A DNA stretch of 64,000 nt from an uncultured Oribacterium sp. (GTDB taxonomy: Bacteria > Bacillota > Clostridia > Lachnospirales > Lachnospiraceae). The stretch covers positions 99,013 through 163,012 of the forward strand of contig CAMKKZ010000006.1 in NCBI GenBank assembly GCA_946413525.1, given 5' to 3'. The notes below the pieces were generated by a model that had not been told where the DNA came from, did not search any database, and saw only the letters and a list, made by a program, of their open reading frames with translations. How positions within the stretch are numbered: position 1 is the stretch's first letter; each line of letters opens with the position of its first letter. Positions 6,897-16,200 of the stretch are shown piece by piece. Made by a program: the position numbers and the translations under genes.

Positions 6897-8978
6897 ATGA
6901 AAAAACAGATTTCGAGAAGAGATTTTTTGAAGGGGATTGGCGCCGGGGCGGTCAGCCTGTCCGCCATGTCCGTGCTGTCTGCTTATGGAGCCACTGAGGC
7001 TGCCAAGGAAACGGCAGAGGCGGCTGAAAAGGCTATTTATACGCCTGGCACGTACACCGCAAAGGCCAAGGGCATGGGCGAGATCGTCATGACGGCCACC
7101 TTTGATGAAAGCAGCATTACGGATATCAAGCTGGATCTGTCTGCTGAAACGCCGGATATCGGGCAGGCTGCTGAGGAAGCGCTCATTAAGCAGTGCCTGG
7201 AGGCCCAGGGCAGCGACATTGACGGGGTGTCCGGAGCCACCATTACCACAAAGGCGGTGCAGAAGTGCCTTGAGGACTGCATAGCCCAGGCGAAGGGTGA
7301 GAAGAAGGCGGATGCCGATGCCGATGAGGAGAAGAAGGAAGACGAGGCTGAGGACTGGCTGGGCAAAGAGCCGGAAATTTCGGACGACGACGTCGAAGAG
7401 ACGCTGGATACTGAGATATTGGTCATCGGCTGCGGAATCGCGGGCGTAGCCGCTGCCAGAGCCGCAGCGGAAAAGGGCGCAAAGGTCGTGGCGGTGGACA
7501 AGGCGGACGGGCCTCAGTGCCGTTCCGGCGAATATGCCGTCATTAACGGGAAGGTGCAGCATCGCTGGAAGAGGGATACCTGGACGAAGGAACAGATTGA
7601 TGAGATGATCGACTTCCACATGATGGAGTCCAGCTACAAGGTGAAGAGGGTCATCATGTCCAAGTGGGCCAATAACATTGGCGATGTCTTTGACTGGTGG
7701 GTGGAGCCGAATGAGGACCTGTATTACGCTGAGGAGACCCGTTCCGATATTCCGGATGAAAACGCGGACAACTTCATTATCCCCCTTTACCTTCCGCTTC
7801 CGGAGCATTATGACTGGACAAAGGAGAAATTCCCCTGCTATCCTACCTCCGTGGAGTTCCTCCCGAATCAGGGCGTGACGGTCACTAAAAACATGGAGGC
7901 GGCTGTGGCCACCGGAAATGTGGAGGAACGGTATGGGCATTTCGCGGAAAAGCTGATCATGGAAGACGGCAGGTGCGTGGGCGCCTATATGCGTAACGCG
8001 AAGACAGGAAAGTATCTGAAGGTAAACGCGGAGAAGGGCGTCATCCTTACCACCGGGGATTATTCCCAGAATGAGGCCATGGTGAAGCATTTCTGCCCCG
8101 CCGTCATTGAAAACGGAATTAAATGCCTCTTCACGAGCGTGGACGTGGAAGGGAACATGACGAATACTGGGGACGGCATCCGTATGGGTGTATGGGCAGG
8201 AGCCCGGGTGCAGGACGACCACGCCCCGATGATTCATCATATGGGCGGTGGAGCCGACCTTTCCGGTGTCGGCGTCATGGGCATTGCCGGTTTCCTGAAC
8301 CTCGACATGAACGGAAAGCGCTTCATGAATGAGGATTTGCCGGGGCAACAGATCGAAAACCAGATCGAGCTTCAGAAGGGGAGGAAGACTTGGCAGATTT
8401 TTGACAGTAATTGGCCGGAGCAGCTTCCGTATATGCCGGCGGTGCATGGCGGAGCCTGCTATTTTGAGGATTACAAGAGCGAGGATGAGGGGCCGAAGAA
8501 CAACAGGACCTACAGGAATTATAAGAGTCCTTATCAGTTGGAAGCGGCCGTAAAGGATGGGCGCGCCATCCAGGCGGATACGCTGGAGGAACTGGTGGAA
8601 AAGATGTACCCGGATGACAAGGACGCGCAGAAGACGGCCCTTGCGTCCATAGAGCGTTATAATGAGCTGGCAAAGAAAAAGTCGGACGATGATTTCGGAA
8701 AGCCGGCCAGCCGTATGTTCGAGCTCAAGAATGCCCCATATTACGCGGATCAGTTTGAGTGCGCGCTGCTTCTGGTCATCTGCGGCGGTCTGGAATCCGA
8801 TGAGGATTGCCATACCTTTGATGAGGACAGGAATATTATCCCGGGGCTTTATGTAGCGGGAAATATGCAGGGCGGACGTTTCGCACATGAGTATCCGATC
8901 ACGCTGAAGGGGGTTTCCCACTCCATGGCCATGTATTATGGTTATGTTGCCGGGAATAATGCGGTGGAAGGAATCTGA
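6897..8978 (+). CDS. Tat-exported FMN-binding/FAD-dependent reductase (fumarate-reductase-like)
   Basis: The first residues, MKKQISRRDFLKGIGAGA, are a textbook twin-arginine signal (RRDFLK plus hydrophobic stretch), so the cargo is exported folded with cofactors. An FMN_bind domain follows (about 40-125) with DGVSGATITT, where Thr covalently holds FMN through a phosphodiester. An acidic linker leads to a FAD Rossmann site (VIGCGIAGVAAARAA, about 177-191) and a flavocytochrome-c/fumarate/urocanate-reductase-like catalytic domain. The cell-surface electron acceptor is not identifiable from sequence. I chose ATG 6897 because AAGGAG (6881-6886) is 10 bases upstream; TTG 6891 would be only four away. 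It sits directly behind tatAAC, so it is the likely dedicated cargo. Confidence 0.93.
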   Translation: MKKQISRRDFLKGIGAGAVSLSAMSVLSAYGATEAAKETAEAAEKAIYTPGTYTAKAKGMGEIVMTATFDESSITDIKLDLSAETPDIGQAAEEALIKQCLEAQGSDIDGVSGATITTKAVQKCLEDCIAQAKGEKKADADADEEKKEDEAEDWLGKEPEISDDDVEETLDTEILVIGCGIAGVAAARAAAEKGAKVVAVDKADGPQCRSGEYAVINGKVQHRWKRDTWTKEQIDEMIDFHMMESSYKVKRVIMSKWANNIGDVFDWWVEPNEDLYYAEETRSDIPDENADNFIIPLYLPLPEHYDWTKEKFPCYPTSVEFLPNQGVTVTKNMEAAVATGNVEERYGHFAEKLIMEDGRCVGAYMRNAKTGKYLKVNAEKGVILTTGDYSQNEAMVKHFCPAVIENGIKCLFTSVDVEGNMTNTGDGIRMGVWAGARVQDDHAPMIHHMGGGADLSGVGVMGIAGFLNLDMNGKRFMNEDLPGQQIENQIELQKGRKTWQIFDSNWPEQLPYMPAVHGGACYFEDYKSEDEGPKNNRTYRNYKSPYQLEAAVKDGRAIQADTLEELVEKMYPDDKDAQKTALASIERYNELAKKKSDDDFGKPASRMFELKNAPYYADQFECALLLVICGGLESDEDCHTFDEDRNIIPGLYVAGNMQGGRFAHEYPITLKGVSHSMAMYYGYVAGNNAVEGI

Positions 8979-9015
8979 GTAACAATCTTTTGGGATAAAA
9001 AAGGAAATCAAACGA

Positions 9016-10611
9016 ATGGGCAGGCAGGATGACAAGACGGTGGATATTTCATCCAGGAAGATCAGGTCGGGTATCAAACGGCGCATTGAGGAACGCAGGC
9101 TGGTGCGCAGGGAGGTTGTTTTCAACGGCATCCGTCACACAGTCGACATTATGTTCACGGTCATCTACCATGGGGTTCGATACCTCGTTGGATACAGGGA
9201 TGATGAGGAGAACATTTTGATAATGCGCATTACGACCAGGTTGAATTCCTCTCAGGAAATCGATCAGTTCCTGCCTGTCCAGCCCGATGATTTTCTTTTG
9301 CCCTTGGTAGAATGTCTTGTGGATCTGCTTGCCGAGTCCAGGGATGAGGACGAGGATGTAAAAAAGGAAATGTTCAAATATCCGGGTCAGGATTTCCTTT
9401 ATCTGGACGACCAGAGAACGGTAAGGCATATTGGCCGGAGCTTTTATAATGCTGCCGAAATGGCTGTATACAGGCGCTTTGACCTTCAGTGGATTGGCAA
9501 GGTAGGGAACGTGTTTCTGACGGTATTGGGCTTTTTCGCGTTGCTGTTTGGATCCGGATCCCTTGAATTATCAATGCCTCACAATTTTTTTTATGTGACA
9601 ATTTTTAAAAAGACATTGATATTTACGGCCAATCATGTAAGGGCATTGGCCGGCTTGTTTTGCGCTGTCATTGGTATCTGGACGTTTCTTCGGCTGAAAA
9701 GGAAGAAGGCGACGAGGGCTCTTGCCCCGTTTTATATTTTTCTCATGGTGATGACAAATGTCATTTTTTTCAGCGTTTCCATCATTCCAATTGCTCGCTT
9801 TGCTCTCGAACCGTACATTCGAGAACATTCCCTTGTGCGGCATGAAGTGGACGAACAGACGGGGCTTATAAAGCCAAGTCCCTCCACTTACTGCGAATTG
9901 GAGGGAAACGTCCTGCGCATCAGTCTTATGCAGAAGCAGATTGGGAAAATGATGGATATATACGGGGTGGAATACTACAGGGATCATCTTTATGTGACTC
10001 CGGAATATTCCGGTCGATATGTCCGTCCGGAACTGTATCCTTTTTCCTTTTCAAGCGATCGTCCCGGCTATCTGGAAGCTTATCTTCCAGATTTGGAGAA
10101 GGAACAGACCTTTGCGGTTCTTGTTGTTTATGACAGGTATTATTCCGTAGAGGATATGGAAGTGCATTTGGATCCCATCATGAGGATTTTCGCGGGAGAG
10201 CATCCATGGAACTGGTATCAGATGCTTCTTGGAATAAAGGCGGAACCATCTGCCTTGTTCCATCACTTTGAACGCTTTCGCGATAATCTGGGTACAGATG
10301 ATCCGTTCGTTCTCGCCTTTTGGGAGATTTATCGCAGGGCGGATATGTTTCTTCTGCCTCTGTTCGCGGCATTCCTGCTTTGCAGCGGAATAGGAATGTT
10401 TCTTGAAATATGGCTTCGAAGTGTACGGACGGAGGGAGCCATAGTCTATGATTTTCGTATTTCCGATCTGCTTGTGGTTCCGGATGAACTTTCTCCGGGC
10501 GAAGGGGGTAATAATGCCCCCGGGAAGACGGTCGGCGATGGCGGCGGCAGAGATATGCCCGACAATATCCTGAGCCTCGCGGAATTGTCCCGGAGAAAGA
10601 ATGAAAAGTAA
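9016..10611 (+). CDS. Membrane protein of unknown function
   Basis: I do not recognise this 531-residue protein. The N-terminal ~155 residues are soluble and charged. Two hydrophobic segments follow near residues 160-185 and 215-235, a longer one near 240-275, then a soluble domain of about 175 residues (about 280-440) that would lie outside if the topology is even. A last helix pair is near 445-475, followed by a charged tail ending in SLAELSRRKNEK. The start has AAGGA 9-10 bases upstream. It is co-directional with the flavoprotein (37-base gap) and the helicase downstream (47-base gap), so it may be the end of the Tat block or the start of the next unit. Confidence 0.75.
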   Translation: MGRQDDKTVDISSRKIRSGIKRRIEERRLVRREVVFNGIRHTVDIMFTVIYHGVRYLVGYRDDEENILIMRITTRLNSSQEIDQFLPVQPDDFLLPLVECLVDLLAESRDEDEDVKKEMFKYPGQDFLYLDDQRTVRHIGRSFYNAAEMAVYRRFDLQWIGKVGNVFLTVLGFFALLFGSGSLELSMPHNFFYVTIFKKTLIFTANHVRALAGLFCAVIGIWTFLRLKRKKATRALAPFYIFLMVMTNVIFFSVSIIPIARFALEPYIREHSLVRHEVDEQTGLIKPSPSTYCELEGNVLRISLMQKQIGKMMDIYGVEYYRDHLYVTPEYSGRYVRPELYPFSFSSDRPGYLEAYLPDLEKEQTFAVLVVYDRYYSVEDMEVHLDPIMRIFAGEHPWNWYQMLLGIKAEPSALFHHFERFRDNLGTDDPFVLAFWEIYRRADMFLLPLFAAFLLCSGIGMFLEIWLRSVRTEGAIVYDFRISDLLVVPDELSPGEGGNNAPGKTVGDGGGRDMPDNILSLAELSRRKNEK

Positions 10612-10658
10612 GCAACTGGTTTTTGAGTTTTGCTCAGTTTATATAAGAGGTTTCCATT

Positions 10659-12686
10659 ATGTCATTTTCCCCGGAACAGCTTCGGGCGATACAATATGTT
10701 TACGGCCCTGTCATGGTTTTGGCGGGGCCGGGCAGCGGCAAAACAACGGTCATCACACAGCGTATCCTGTATATGCTGCGGCATGAGGGGATTCCGCCGG
10801 AGCAGATATTAGTTATTACCTTTACGAAAGCAGCCGCAGTAGAGATGGAGGATCGTTTCCTCCGCCTATGGGAGTCATCCAGGCCTCCGGCCGGGATGAA
10901 GTACGGATCCCGGCGAGGGTCTTCGCCGGATATTTCTTTCGGCACATTTCATTCAGTTTTCTTTTCCATTCTTCGGGAAGAGTGCCATTTCAGCATCAAG
11001 AATATAATCAGCGAACGTGAAAAAAATCTAATTCTTCGGGGCCTTTGCGAGCATGTGCAGAGGGATATTGTATGTGACGCGGATTTTTTGCGTCTTCTGG
11101 AGTCGGAGATTGCTTTCAGGAAGAGCGGAAGCATGCGGGCGGGCTCCGGAATGGGGCGGGGGGCGCCTGCGCAGAAAGGCGCGTCGTCTCAGCCTGTGGC
11201 GTCTGTGCGGCTCGAGGCGTCAGCCCGGTCAGGTGCGTTAGCTCAGAAAGGCGCGGCTGTGCAGCCTGGGGCGTCAGCGCAGAAAGGCGCGTCTGCCCAG
11301 CTTGGCGCAGCCGGCTTTGACACAGTTTATAACGGCTATGTGCGGGCACTACGGGAGAGGGGGCTTCTGGATTTTGAGGACATGCTGACAGAGACCAGGA
11401 AGCTTTTTTGGGAGAGGCCAGCGGTGCTTTCGAAATGGCAGCGGCGTTATCGTTTCCTTCTGGTGGATGAGTTCCAGGACGCGTCGCCTGTACAATATGA
11501 AATCGTCCGCATGCTGGCGGCTCCTGAGAATAACCTGTTTATTGTGGGGGATGACGATCAGAGCATTTACGGCTTTCGCGGGGCACATCCTTCCCTGATG
11601 CTGAATTTTGGAAAAGATTATCCCGCCTCTCAACGCATACTACTTGGCGAAAATTTTCGATCGAGGGAGGAAATTGTCAGTTTTTCCACCGCCATTATCG
11701 AAAATAATCGTCAGCGGTTCCGAAAAAAAATCCATGCCGCCAATGGTCCGGGCGGGAATATATTTTTCCACAATACTGAAAATACGATGAGGGAGTATGA
11801 ACTGGTCGCCGCCATGTTGAAAAAAGAAATGGCAAGCGGGATGGATTCTGACAAGATCGGCGTGCTTTTCCGGGCGAATTCCATTGTCCGTCCGCTTGTA
11901 TCGGAGCTTTCCCGAAGGGGGATCCCCTATGTTATGAAGGATGGGATTCCGAACCCGTATGAGCATTTCGCGGCAAAGGATTTGGCGGCTTATGTACGGC
12001 TTTCCATTGGTGTTGGAACGAGGGCTGATTTCCTCCGGGTCATGAACAAGCCACTTCGTTATATTTCCAGAGAGTCGGTCCAGGACAAAAGGACAAATTT
12101 CCAAATGCTGGAGGAATATTACAGGCCAAGGCCGGATACGTTACGGCGGATCCGAATCATGCGGGAGGAGCTGAATACCGTGCGTTCACTTGCTACCGCG
12201 GCAGCGCTCACCTATATTCGGAAAAAGATTGGTTATGAGGGATACCTGCGTGAATTCGCCAGGGAAAAGAATGCGGACTGGAGCCGCCTTTCGGAGCTGC
12301 TGGAGGAAATCGGCGAGGAAGCCCTGCGTATACCTGACAAGGCCTCATGGCTCCGTTATATTGAGGAATACAGGGAAAATCTTCAGAAAGTGAATGAAGA
12401 GGGGAAGAAAGGCCATGGCGTCCGGCTTATGACATACCATGGCGCCAAAGGGCTGGAATTTGACAGCGTCCATTTGATTGACGCGGTCGAAGGTGTGACT
12501 CCGTGGCGACAGGCGGAAACGGAAGATGAGCTGGAAGAGGAACGCCGGGCCTTTTATGTGGCTGTTACCAGGGCAAAGCTTCGGCTTCATGTATATGTAA
12601 CGAAAACGAGGTTCAGCAAGAAATGCGCCCCCTCCCGTTTTGTGCTCGAGGGGGGACGGTCAAAGTCTGCTCTGACAGGGAACTGA
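10659..12686 (+). CDS. UvrD/PcrA-like superfamily 1 DNA helicase
   Basis: This 675-residue ATP-dependent 3'-5' helicase is of the UvrD/Rep family. Visible motifs: Q motif SPEQLRAIQY; Walker A GPGSGKTT (24-31); motif II VDEFQDAS (about 268-275); motif III GDDDQSIYGFRGA; motif V TYHGAKGLEF (about 590); motif VI EERRAFYVAVTRAK (about 627-640). It is shorter than PcrA (about 720-750) and lacks a typical Tudor-like C-terminal tail. A 48-residue hexapeptide repeat is inserted in subdomain 1B (about 170-217; see 11166-11309), a part that tolerates variation. AGAGG precedes the ATG. A tandem palindromic repeat begins 15 bases after its stop. Confidence 0.93.
   Translation: MSFSPEQLRAIQYVYGPVMVLAGPGSGKTTVITQRILYMLRHEGIPPEQILVITFTKAAAVEMEDRFLRLWESSRPPAGMKYGSRRGSSPDISFGTFHSVFFSILREECHFSIKNIISEREKNLILRGLCEHVQRDIVCDADFLRLLESEIAFRKSGSMRAGSGMGRGAPAQKGASSQPVASVRLEASARSGALAQKGAAVQPGASAQKGASAQLGAAGFDTVYNGYVRALRERGLLDFEDMLTETRKLFWERPAVLSKWQRRYRFLLVDEFQDASPVQYEIVRMLAAPENNLFIVGDDDQSIYGFRGAHPSLMLNFGKDYPASQRILLGENFRSREEIVSFSTAIIENNRQRFRKKIHAANGPGGNIFFHNTENTMREYELVAAMLKKEMASGMDSDKIGVLFRANSIVRPLVSELSRRGIPYVMKDGIPNPYEHFAAKDLAAYVRLSIGVGTRADFLRVMNKPLRYISRESVQDKRTNFQMLEEYYRPRPDTLRRIRIMREELNTVRSLATAAALTYIRKKIGYEGYLREFAREKNADWSRLSELLEEIGEEALRIPDKASWLRYIEEYRENLQKVNEEGKKGHGVRLMTYHGAKGLEFDSVHLIDAVEGVTPWRQAETEDELEEERRAFYVAVTRAKLRLHVYVTKTRFSKKCAPSRFVLEGGRSKSALTGN
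11166..11309 (+). repeat. 18-bp in-frame tandem repeat, 8 units, in the helicase
   Basis: Eight exact-length hexapeptide units read PAQKGA, SSQPVA, SVRLEA, SARSGA, LAQKGA, AVQPGA, SAQKGA and SAQLGA (144 bp). Every unit ends in Ala and most contain Gln/Lys-Gly. The insert does not disrupt any helicase motif. Confidence 0.85.
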
Positions 12687-12700
12687 CCTGAAAAGCGCAG

Positions 12701-13010
12701 GACGTGAATGTTCCTTCAGGAACATTCATGTCCGTATATGGCAAATCCTGAAAGGAATATGCCTTGAGCCGCATGCGGGTCGAGGCTAGCCACCCGGCGA
12801 CTGAGGGTTTGTCCGACCGAAGGGAGGATTTTGACGCGCTTTTCCTCAGAGCGCGTCAAAACCCACAGGACATGAATGTTCCTTCAGGAACATTCATGTC
12901 CGTATATGGCAAATCCTGAAAGGAATATGCCTTGAGCCGCATGCGGGTCGAGGCTGGTCGCCCGGCGACTGAGGGTTTGTCCGACCGAAGGGAGGATTTT
13001 GACGCGCTTT
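12701..13010 (+). repeat. Tandem pair of modular palindromic repeats (core copies 3 and 4)
   Basis: Two nearly identical copies lie at 12701-12867 and 12868-13010. Each has a head palindrome GACATGAATGTTCC/GGAACATTCATGTC, the inverted core CCGTATATGGCA (12733 and 12900), a GC-rich middle and a GGATTTTGACGCGCTTT end. The first copy closes with the matching arm GCGCGTCAAAA. The spacing is 167 bp. Together they fill the gap between the convergent helicase and MATE genes. Confidence 0.9.
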
Positions 13011-13071
13011 AAGAAAGATTCATCTGAGTTTCTCCCGCTTTTTTCGGAATCATCAGAGTTTAATGAGCGTT

Positions 13072-14454
13072 TCATTTAGGTTCATCTGAGCCCATGTGAC
13101 GCAGTTCGGACCATGCGAAGGGGATAGCCAATCCGAGAGAGAGAAGGTCGGCAATGGACTGGGCGGCTTCTACGCCGGCAAGCCCGAAAAATCTGGGCAG
13201 GCTCAGGATGAGCGGGATGAAGAAGATGCCGCTGCGGGCTGCGGAGCAAATGGAGGCTTTGACCCCTTTCCCCATGGCCTGGAGCATCATGTTGCTTGTG
13301 AAGGTGAAGGCCAGGGTGGGAAGCACGGCAGCCTGCCAGCGAAGGGCGACCGAGCCAACGGCAATGACATCCGGATCATTTCGGAACAAAGCGATGATCC
13401 GTGGCGCGAAAGTGAGGCACAGGACGGCCATGAAGAGAAGGAACACCGTCCCGACGCGTACGCAATACCAGAAGCCTTCCTTCACACGGGATGTCTTTTT
13501 TGCCCCGTAATTGAAGGAACAGACAGGCTGGAAGCCCTGGCCGAAGCCGATCAGGGCGGAGGAAAGCAGCATCATGACTCGTGTGACGACAGACATGCCC
13601 GCGATGGCCGCATCGCCTCCCAGTGCACCTGCGGACGTATTCAGGAGGAGAGTGGCCACGGAAGCCAGACCTTGACGGCAAAGCGATGGTGCGCCGCCAT
13701 TTATGATTTCCAGGATGTAATGTCTGGTAAAGCGTACCTTCTTTGGCGAAAGATGAATGTTTTCACCTTTTCCGCTGCCAATCAGCAGAGCGATGAAGCT
13801 GGTAATTTGACCGCAGACAGTGGCTATGGCTGCTCCTGCCACGCCCAGATGGAAGCCGAAGATGAGGAGCGGGTCGAGGAAAAGGTTGATGACCGCGCCG
13901 CACATCAGTCCGATCATGGCATAGATGGCACTGCCCTGGAAGCGAAGCTGATTGTTGATGACAAACTGGCACATCATAAAGGGAGCCCCCAGAAGGATGA
14001 TGCCCAGATAGGTTCTGGTGTCCGCAAGGGTGGTGGAAGTGGCGCCGATCAGCATTGCCAAAGGTTCCAGAAAGATAATGCCGCAGCAGGAAAATACGAT
14101 GCCGATGCTCATCGCCAGGGCAAAGCCGGTGGATGCCGCCTCATTGGCCTCCTGTATTTTTCCTCCACCCAGCATGCGGGAAAGGTAATTGCCTGAGCCA
14201 TGGCCGCAGAAAAAGCCGAAAGCCTGTATAATGGCCATCACGGAAAAAACCAGGCCGACTGCGGCGGTAGCCTGGGTGGAAATCCGTCCTACAAAGAAGG
14301 TGTCCGCAGCATTGTAAATGCCGGTCACCAGCATGCTGATAATGGTTGGAACGGACAGTTCGCGGATAAGCCGTGGTACCGGGGTCTCCGTAAGATAAGT
14401 AAAGCGGTCTTTTTTCGGTTCGCCTTTTCCGTGCTTCATTTCATTGCCCTGCAT
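13072..14454 (-). CDS. MATE-family multidrug/sodium antiporter
   Basis: This 460-residue protein with about twelve hydrophobic segments is organised as two pseudo-repeats, as in the multi-antimicrobial extrusion family (NorM/MepA type). Such proteins expel cationic drugs or metabolites using a sodium or proton gradient. The N-terminal region carries PVPRLIRELSVPTIISMLVTG and YNAADTFFVGRIS, a conserved family signature. The second half repeats it with GQGFQPVCSFNYGAK. The start is not certain: ATG 14454 has weak GGGAAGGG far upstream, and ATG 14439 is an alternative. It lies 88 bases downstream of the HAD phosphatase on the same strand and may be co-transcribed with it. Confidence 0.93.
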   Translation of the reverse strand: MQGNEMKHGKGEPKKDRFTYLTETPVPRLIRELSVPTIISMLVTGIYNAADTFFVGRISTQATAAVGLVFSVMAIIQAFGFFCGHGSGNYLSRMLGGGKIQEANEAASTGFALAMSIGIVFSCCGIIFLEPLAMLIGATSTTLADTRTYLGIILLGAPFMMCQFVINNQLRFQGSAIYAMIGLMCGAVINLFLDPLLIFGFHLGVAGAAIATVCGQITSFIALLIGSGKGENIHLSPKKVRFTRHYILEIINGGAPSLCRQGLASVATLLLNTSAGALGGDAAIAGMSVVTRVMMLLSSALIGFGQGFQPVCSFNYGAKKTSRVKEGFWYCVRVGTVFLLFMAVLCLTFAPRIIALFRNDPDVIAVGSVALRWQAAVLPTLAFTFTSNMMLQAMGKGVKASICSAARSGIFFIPLILSLPRFFGLAGVEAAQSIADLLSLGLAIPFAWSELRHMGSDEPK

Positions 14455-14542
14455 AGCCTTGGATTTCCCTTCCCTGTATATATTATTTGCATATCCTATA
14501 TGCTTATTTTGCTTGTAATTACTATTTGCTAATTCCGGTTTT

Positions 14543-15391
14543 TTATCTCAGCCCGTGTTTTTTCAGGCTTTCCGCAATTCCATCGTGATCATTGTCCAAA
14601 GTTATTTCGTCGGCTGCTGCCTTTGTTTCCTGCGCCGCATTGCCCATGGCGATCCCGAGACCGGCGTAACGAAGCATGGAATTGTCATTCTGGGCGTCGC
14701 CGAAGGCCATCATTTCTTCTCTTCTGATGCCCAGCTTTCCAAAAGCGGCCTCGATGGCAGCGGCCTTGTCTACGCCTTTTGCGGTATATTCGAAATAGAA
14801 ATCACTGGTGAACATGCAGCTTAAGCTGTCCCGGAACGGGGCTTCCATGGCTTCCCAGTTGTCTTTTAGGTAAGCAGGATCGGCAGCCGTGAGGATTTTC
14901 TCCACCGGGAAATCGAGCCAGTCGGCCAGATCTTTGTGTTCGCAAAGGATGTAGCCATTGCCTCTGGATTCGTATTCAACGACATTGAATGGCCTGCCGT
15001 TCCGGGAAATGACGCAGCCAAAAACATCCGTGGTATGCATATACTCGTCCCTTGCGATAATCGGTGTTACACTGAAGGAACGCAGGTGGGTGAGCACGGC
15101 CTTTGCCTCCTCGCGGGACATGCTATGGCTGTAATATACCTCGCCGCTTTGGCAGTCAATTACCTTTGCGCCATTATAACAGATGAAAATACCGTGGTGC
15201 CTGTCCATTTGAAGCTCCCGTGCCCATTTGAAAAGCCCCTGATCTGGACGACCGCTGGCCAGGGCAAGCCGTATCCCCTTTTCCTGAGCAGCGAGCAGCG
15301 CCTCTTTTGTCGCCATGGTAATTTCCTTGTCACTGTTTGTGAGCGTGCCATCGATGTCGAGCAGAATTGCCTTTATATTATTCTTCCCCAT
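14543..15391 (-). CDS. Cof-type HAD-IIB sugar-phosphate phosphatase
   Basis: This 282-residue member of the HAD superfamily, Cof/YbiV type, hydrolyses sugar phosphates or flavin phosphates with Mg2+. Motif I is ILLDIDGTLTNSD (nucleophile Asp near residue 12), motif II is LALASGR, and motif IV is MAFGDAQNDNSML followed by GIAMGNA, exactly the family pattern. A C2B cap domain lies between about 90 and 190. AAAGGACAAGCC precedes the ATG. It is upstream of the MATE gene. The substrate cannot be read from sequence. Confidence 0.93.
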   Translation of the reverse strand: MGKNNIKAILLDIDGTLTNSDKEITMATKEALLAAQEKGIRLALASGRPDQGLFKWARELQMDRHHGIFICYNGAKVIDCQSGEVYYSHSMSREEAKAVLTHLRSFSVTPIIARDEYMHTTDVFGCVISRNGRPFNVVEYESRGNGYILCEHKDLADWLDFPVEKILTAADPAYLKDNWEAMEAPFRDSLSCMFTSDFYFEYTAKGVDKAAAIEAAFGKLGIRREEMMAFGDAQNDNSMLRYAGLGIAMGNAAQETKAAADEITLDNDHDGIAESLKKHGLR

Positions 15392-15517
15392 GGCTTGTCC
15401 TTTCTTCCTTTCCTTCCTTTTGTATCACGTAGCCGTCTGCAGGAGGAACCGTCCTGCCGAACAATTATAAAAATTCATCAGTAGTATATATCAACGGGAA
15501 TATTTTTTCCAGACCGC

Positions 15518-15577
15518 AAAAAGGGACACAGAAGGATTGCCCGGAATTTTATTGATTCCGTTAATTCTTCTGTGTCC
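15518..15577 (-). terminator. Rho-independent terminator for the gene at 15625-16200
   Basis: GGACACAGAAG (15524-15534) pairs perfectly with CTTCTGTGTCC (15567-15577). On the minus strand the stem is followed by a run of five T (complement of AAAAA at 15518-15522). It lies about 50 bases past the stop. Confidence 0.7.
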
Positions 15578-15624
15578 ATATATGTCAGCGCGTCAATTCC
15601 TTCAGCAACATTCGGGCCTTATAT

Positions 15625-16200
15625 TTACTGCTTTTTCTGCTCAGGACGTTCCGGAATAGCCGATTTTATGGCATTGTACTCTTTTTCGGTGATAATGTTG
15701 TTTTTCAGCAGTTCCTCAAGCAGTTCCTCAGGGGATCTCATTACGCCCATGCCCATAGGTCCGTGATGTCCGAAAGCCTTGCCGTCCGCAGGCGGTGTCA
15801 TTTCGCTTCCGTCCGCATTGGTCGGCTTTTCCGGCGGCGTTGTTTCGTCCCCCTCCGCGTTGGATGGCCTTTGCGCGTGCCTGCCGTCGGCTTTGTTTCC
15901 GGCATTGTCGCGGTTTCCGAATTGTTTCATGTTCTTTTCCTGCATATTATCCGGCTTGTGTTCTTCCATATAACTTTCGATTTTCTTTGCCGTGTCCTCA
16001 GACAGGGTGCCTTTGTCGACTAATTCCTGCAGGAAATCCTTTGGTGCTTCCCTTTTGTGCGTAGCTGTTGTCTGTAATGTATTTTCGTCCGCGGCGTTGG
16101 TCGTTGAAGATGTTGCCGCGGAAACGGAAAAAGCCCCGAAGGATGCTGCCGCTACGGCAGCGGAAATTGCCAATACTGTAAACTGCTTTCTGATTTTCAT
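15625..16200 (-). CDS. Small secreted protein (YckD/DUF2680-like)
   Basis: From ATG 16200 the protein has a signal peptide (MKIRKQFTVLAISAAVAAAS... cut near VSA). The ATG is preceded by GGAGGT at 7 bases, better than the extended frame from 16284. Two similar helical hairpins follow, DFLQELVDKGTLSEDTAKKIESY and EELLEELLKNNIITEKEYNAIKS. Each has the L-x-x-G/N-x-[IL]-T/S-E pattern seen in DUF2680-type secreted proteins. A low-complexity linker with TPPEKPTNADGSE and TPPADG separates them. The role is unknown. It stands alone between its own terminator and an intergenic region rich in inverted repeats. Confidence 0.75.
   Translation of the reverse strand: MKIRKQFTVLAISAAVAAASFGAFSVSAATSSTTNAADENTLQTTATHKREAPKDFLQELVDKGTLSEDTAKKIESYMEEHKPDNMQEKNMKQFGNRDNAGNKADGRHAQRPSNAEGDETTPPEKPTNADGSEMTPPADGKAFGHHGPMGMGVMRSPEELLEELLKNNIITEKEYNAIKSAIPERPEQKKQ

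Noticed and set aside
6873..9131. 752-residue minus-strand open frame
   Set aside because: Antisense shadow of the flavoprotein gene; the plus frame has clear domains and a ribosome site.
12884..13075. 63-residue minus-strand frame ending YGHECS
   Set aside because: Almost entirely inside a palindromic repeat; no ribosome site.
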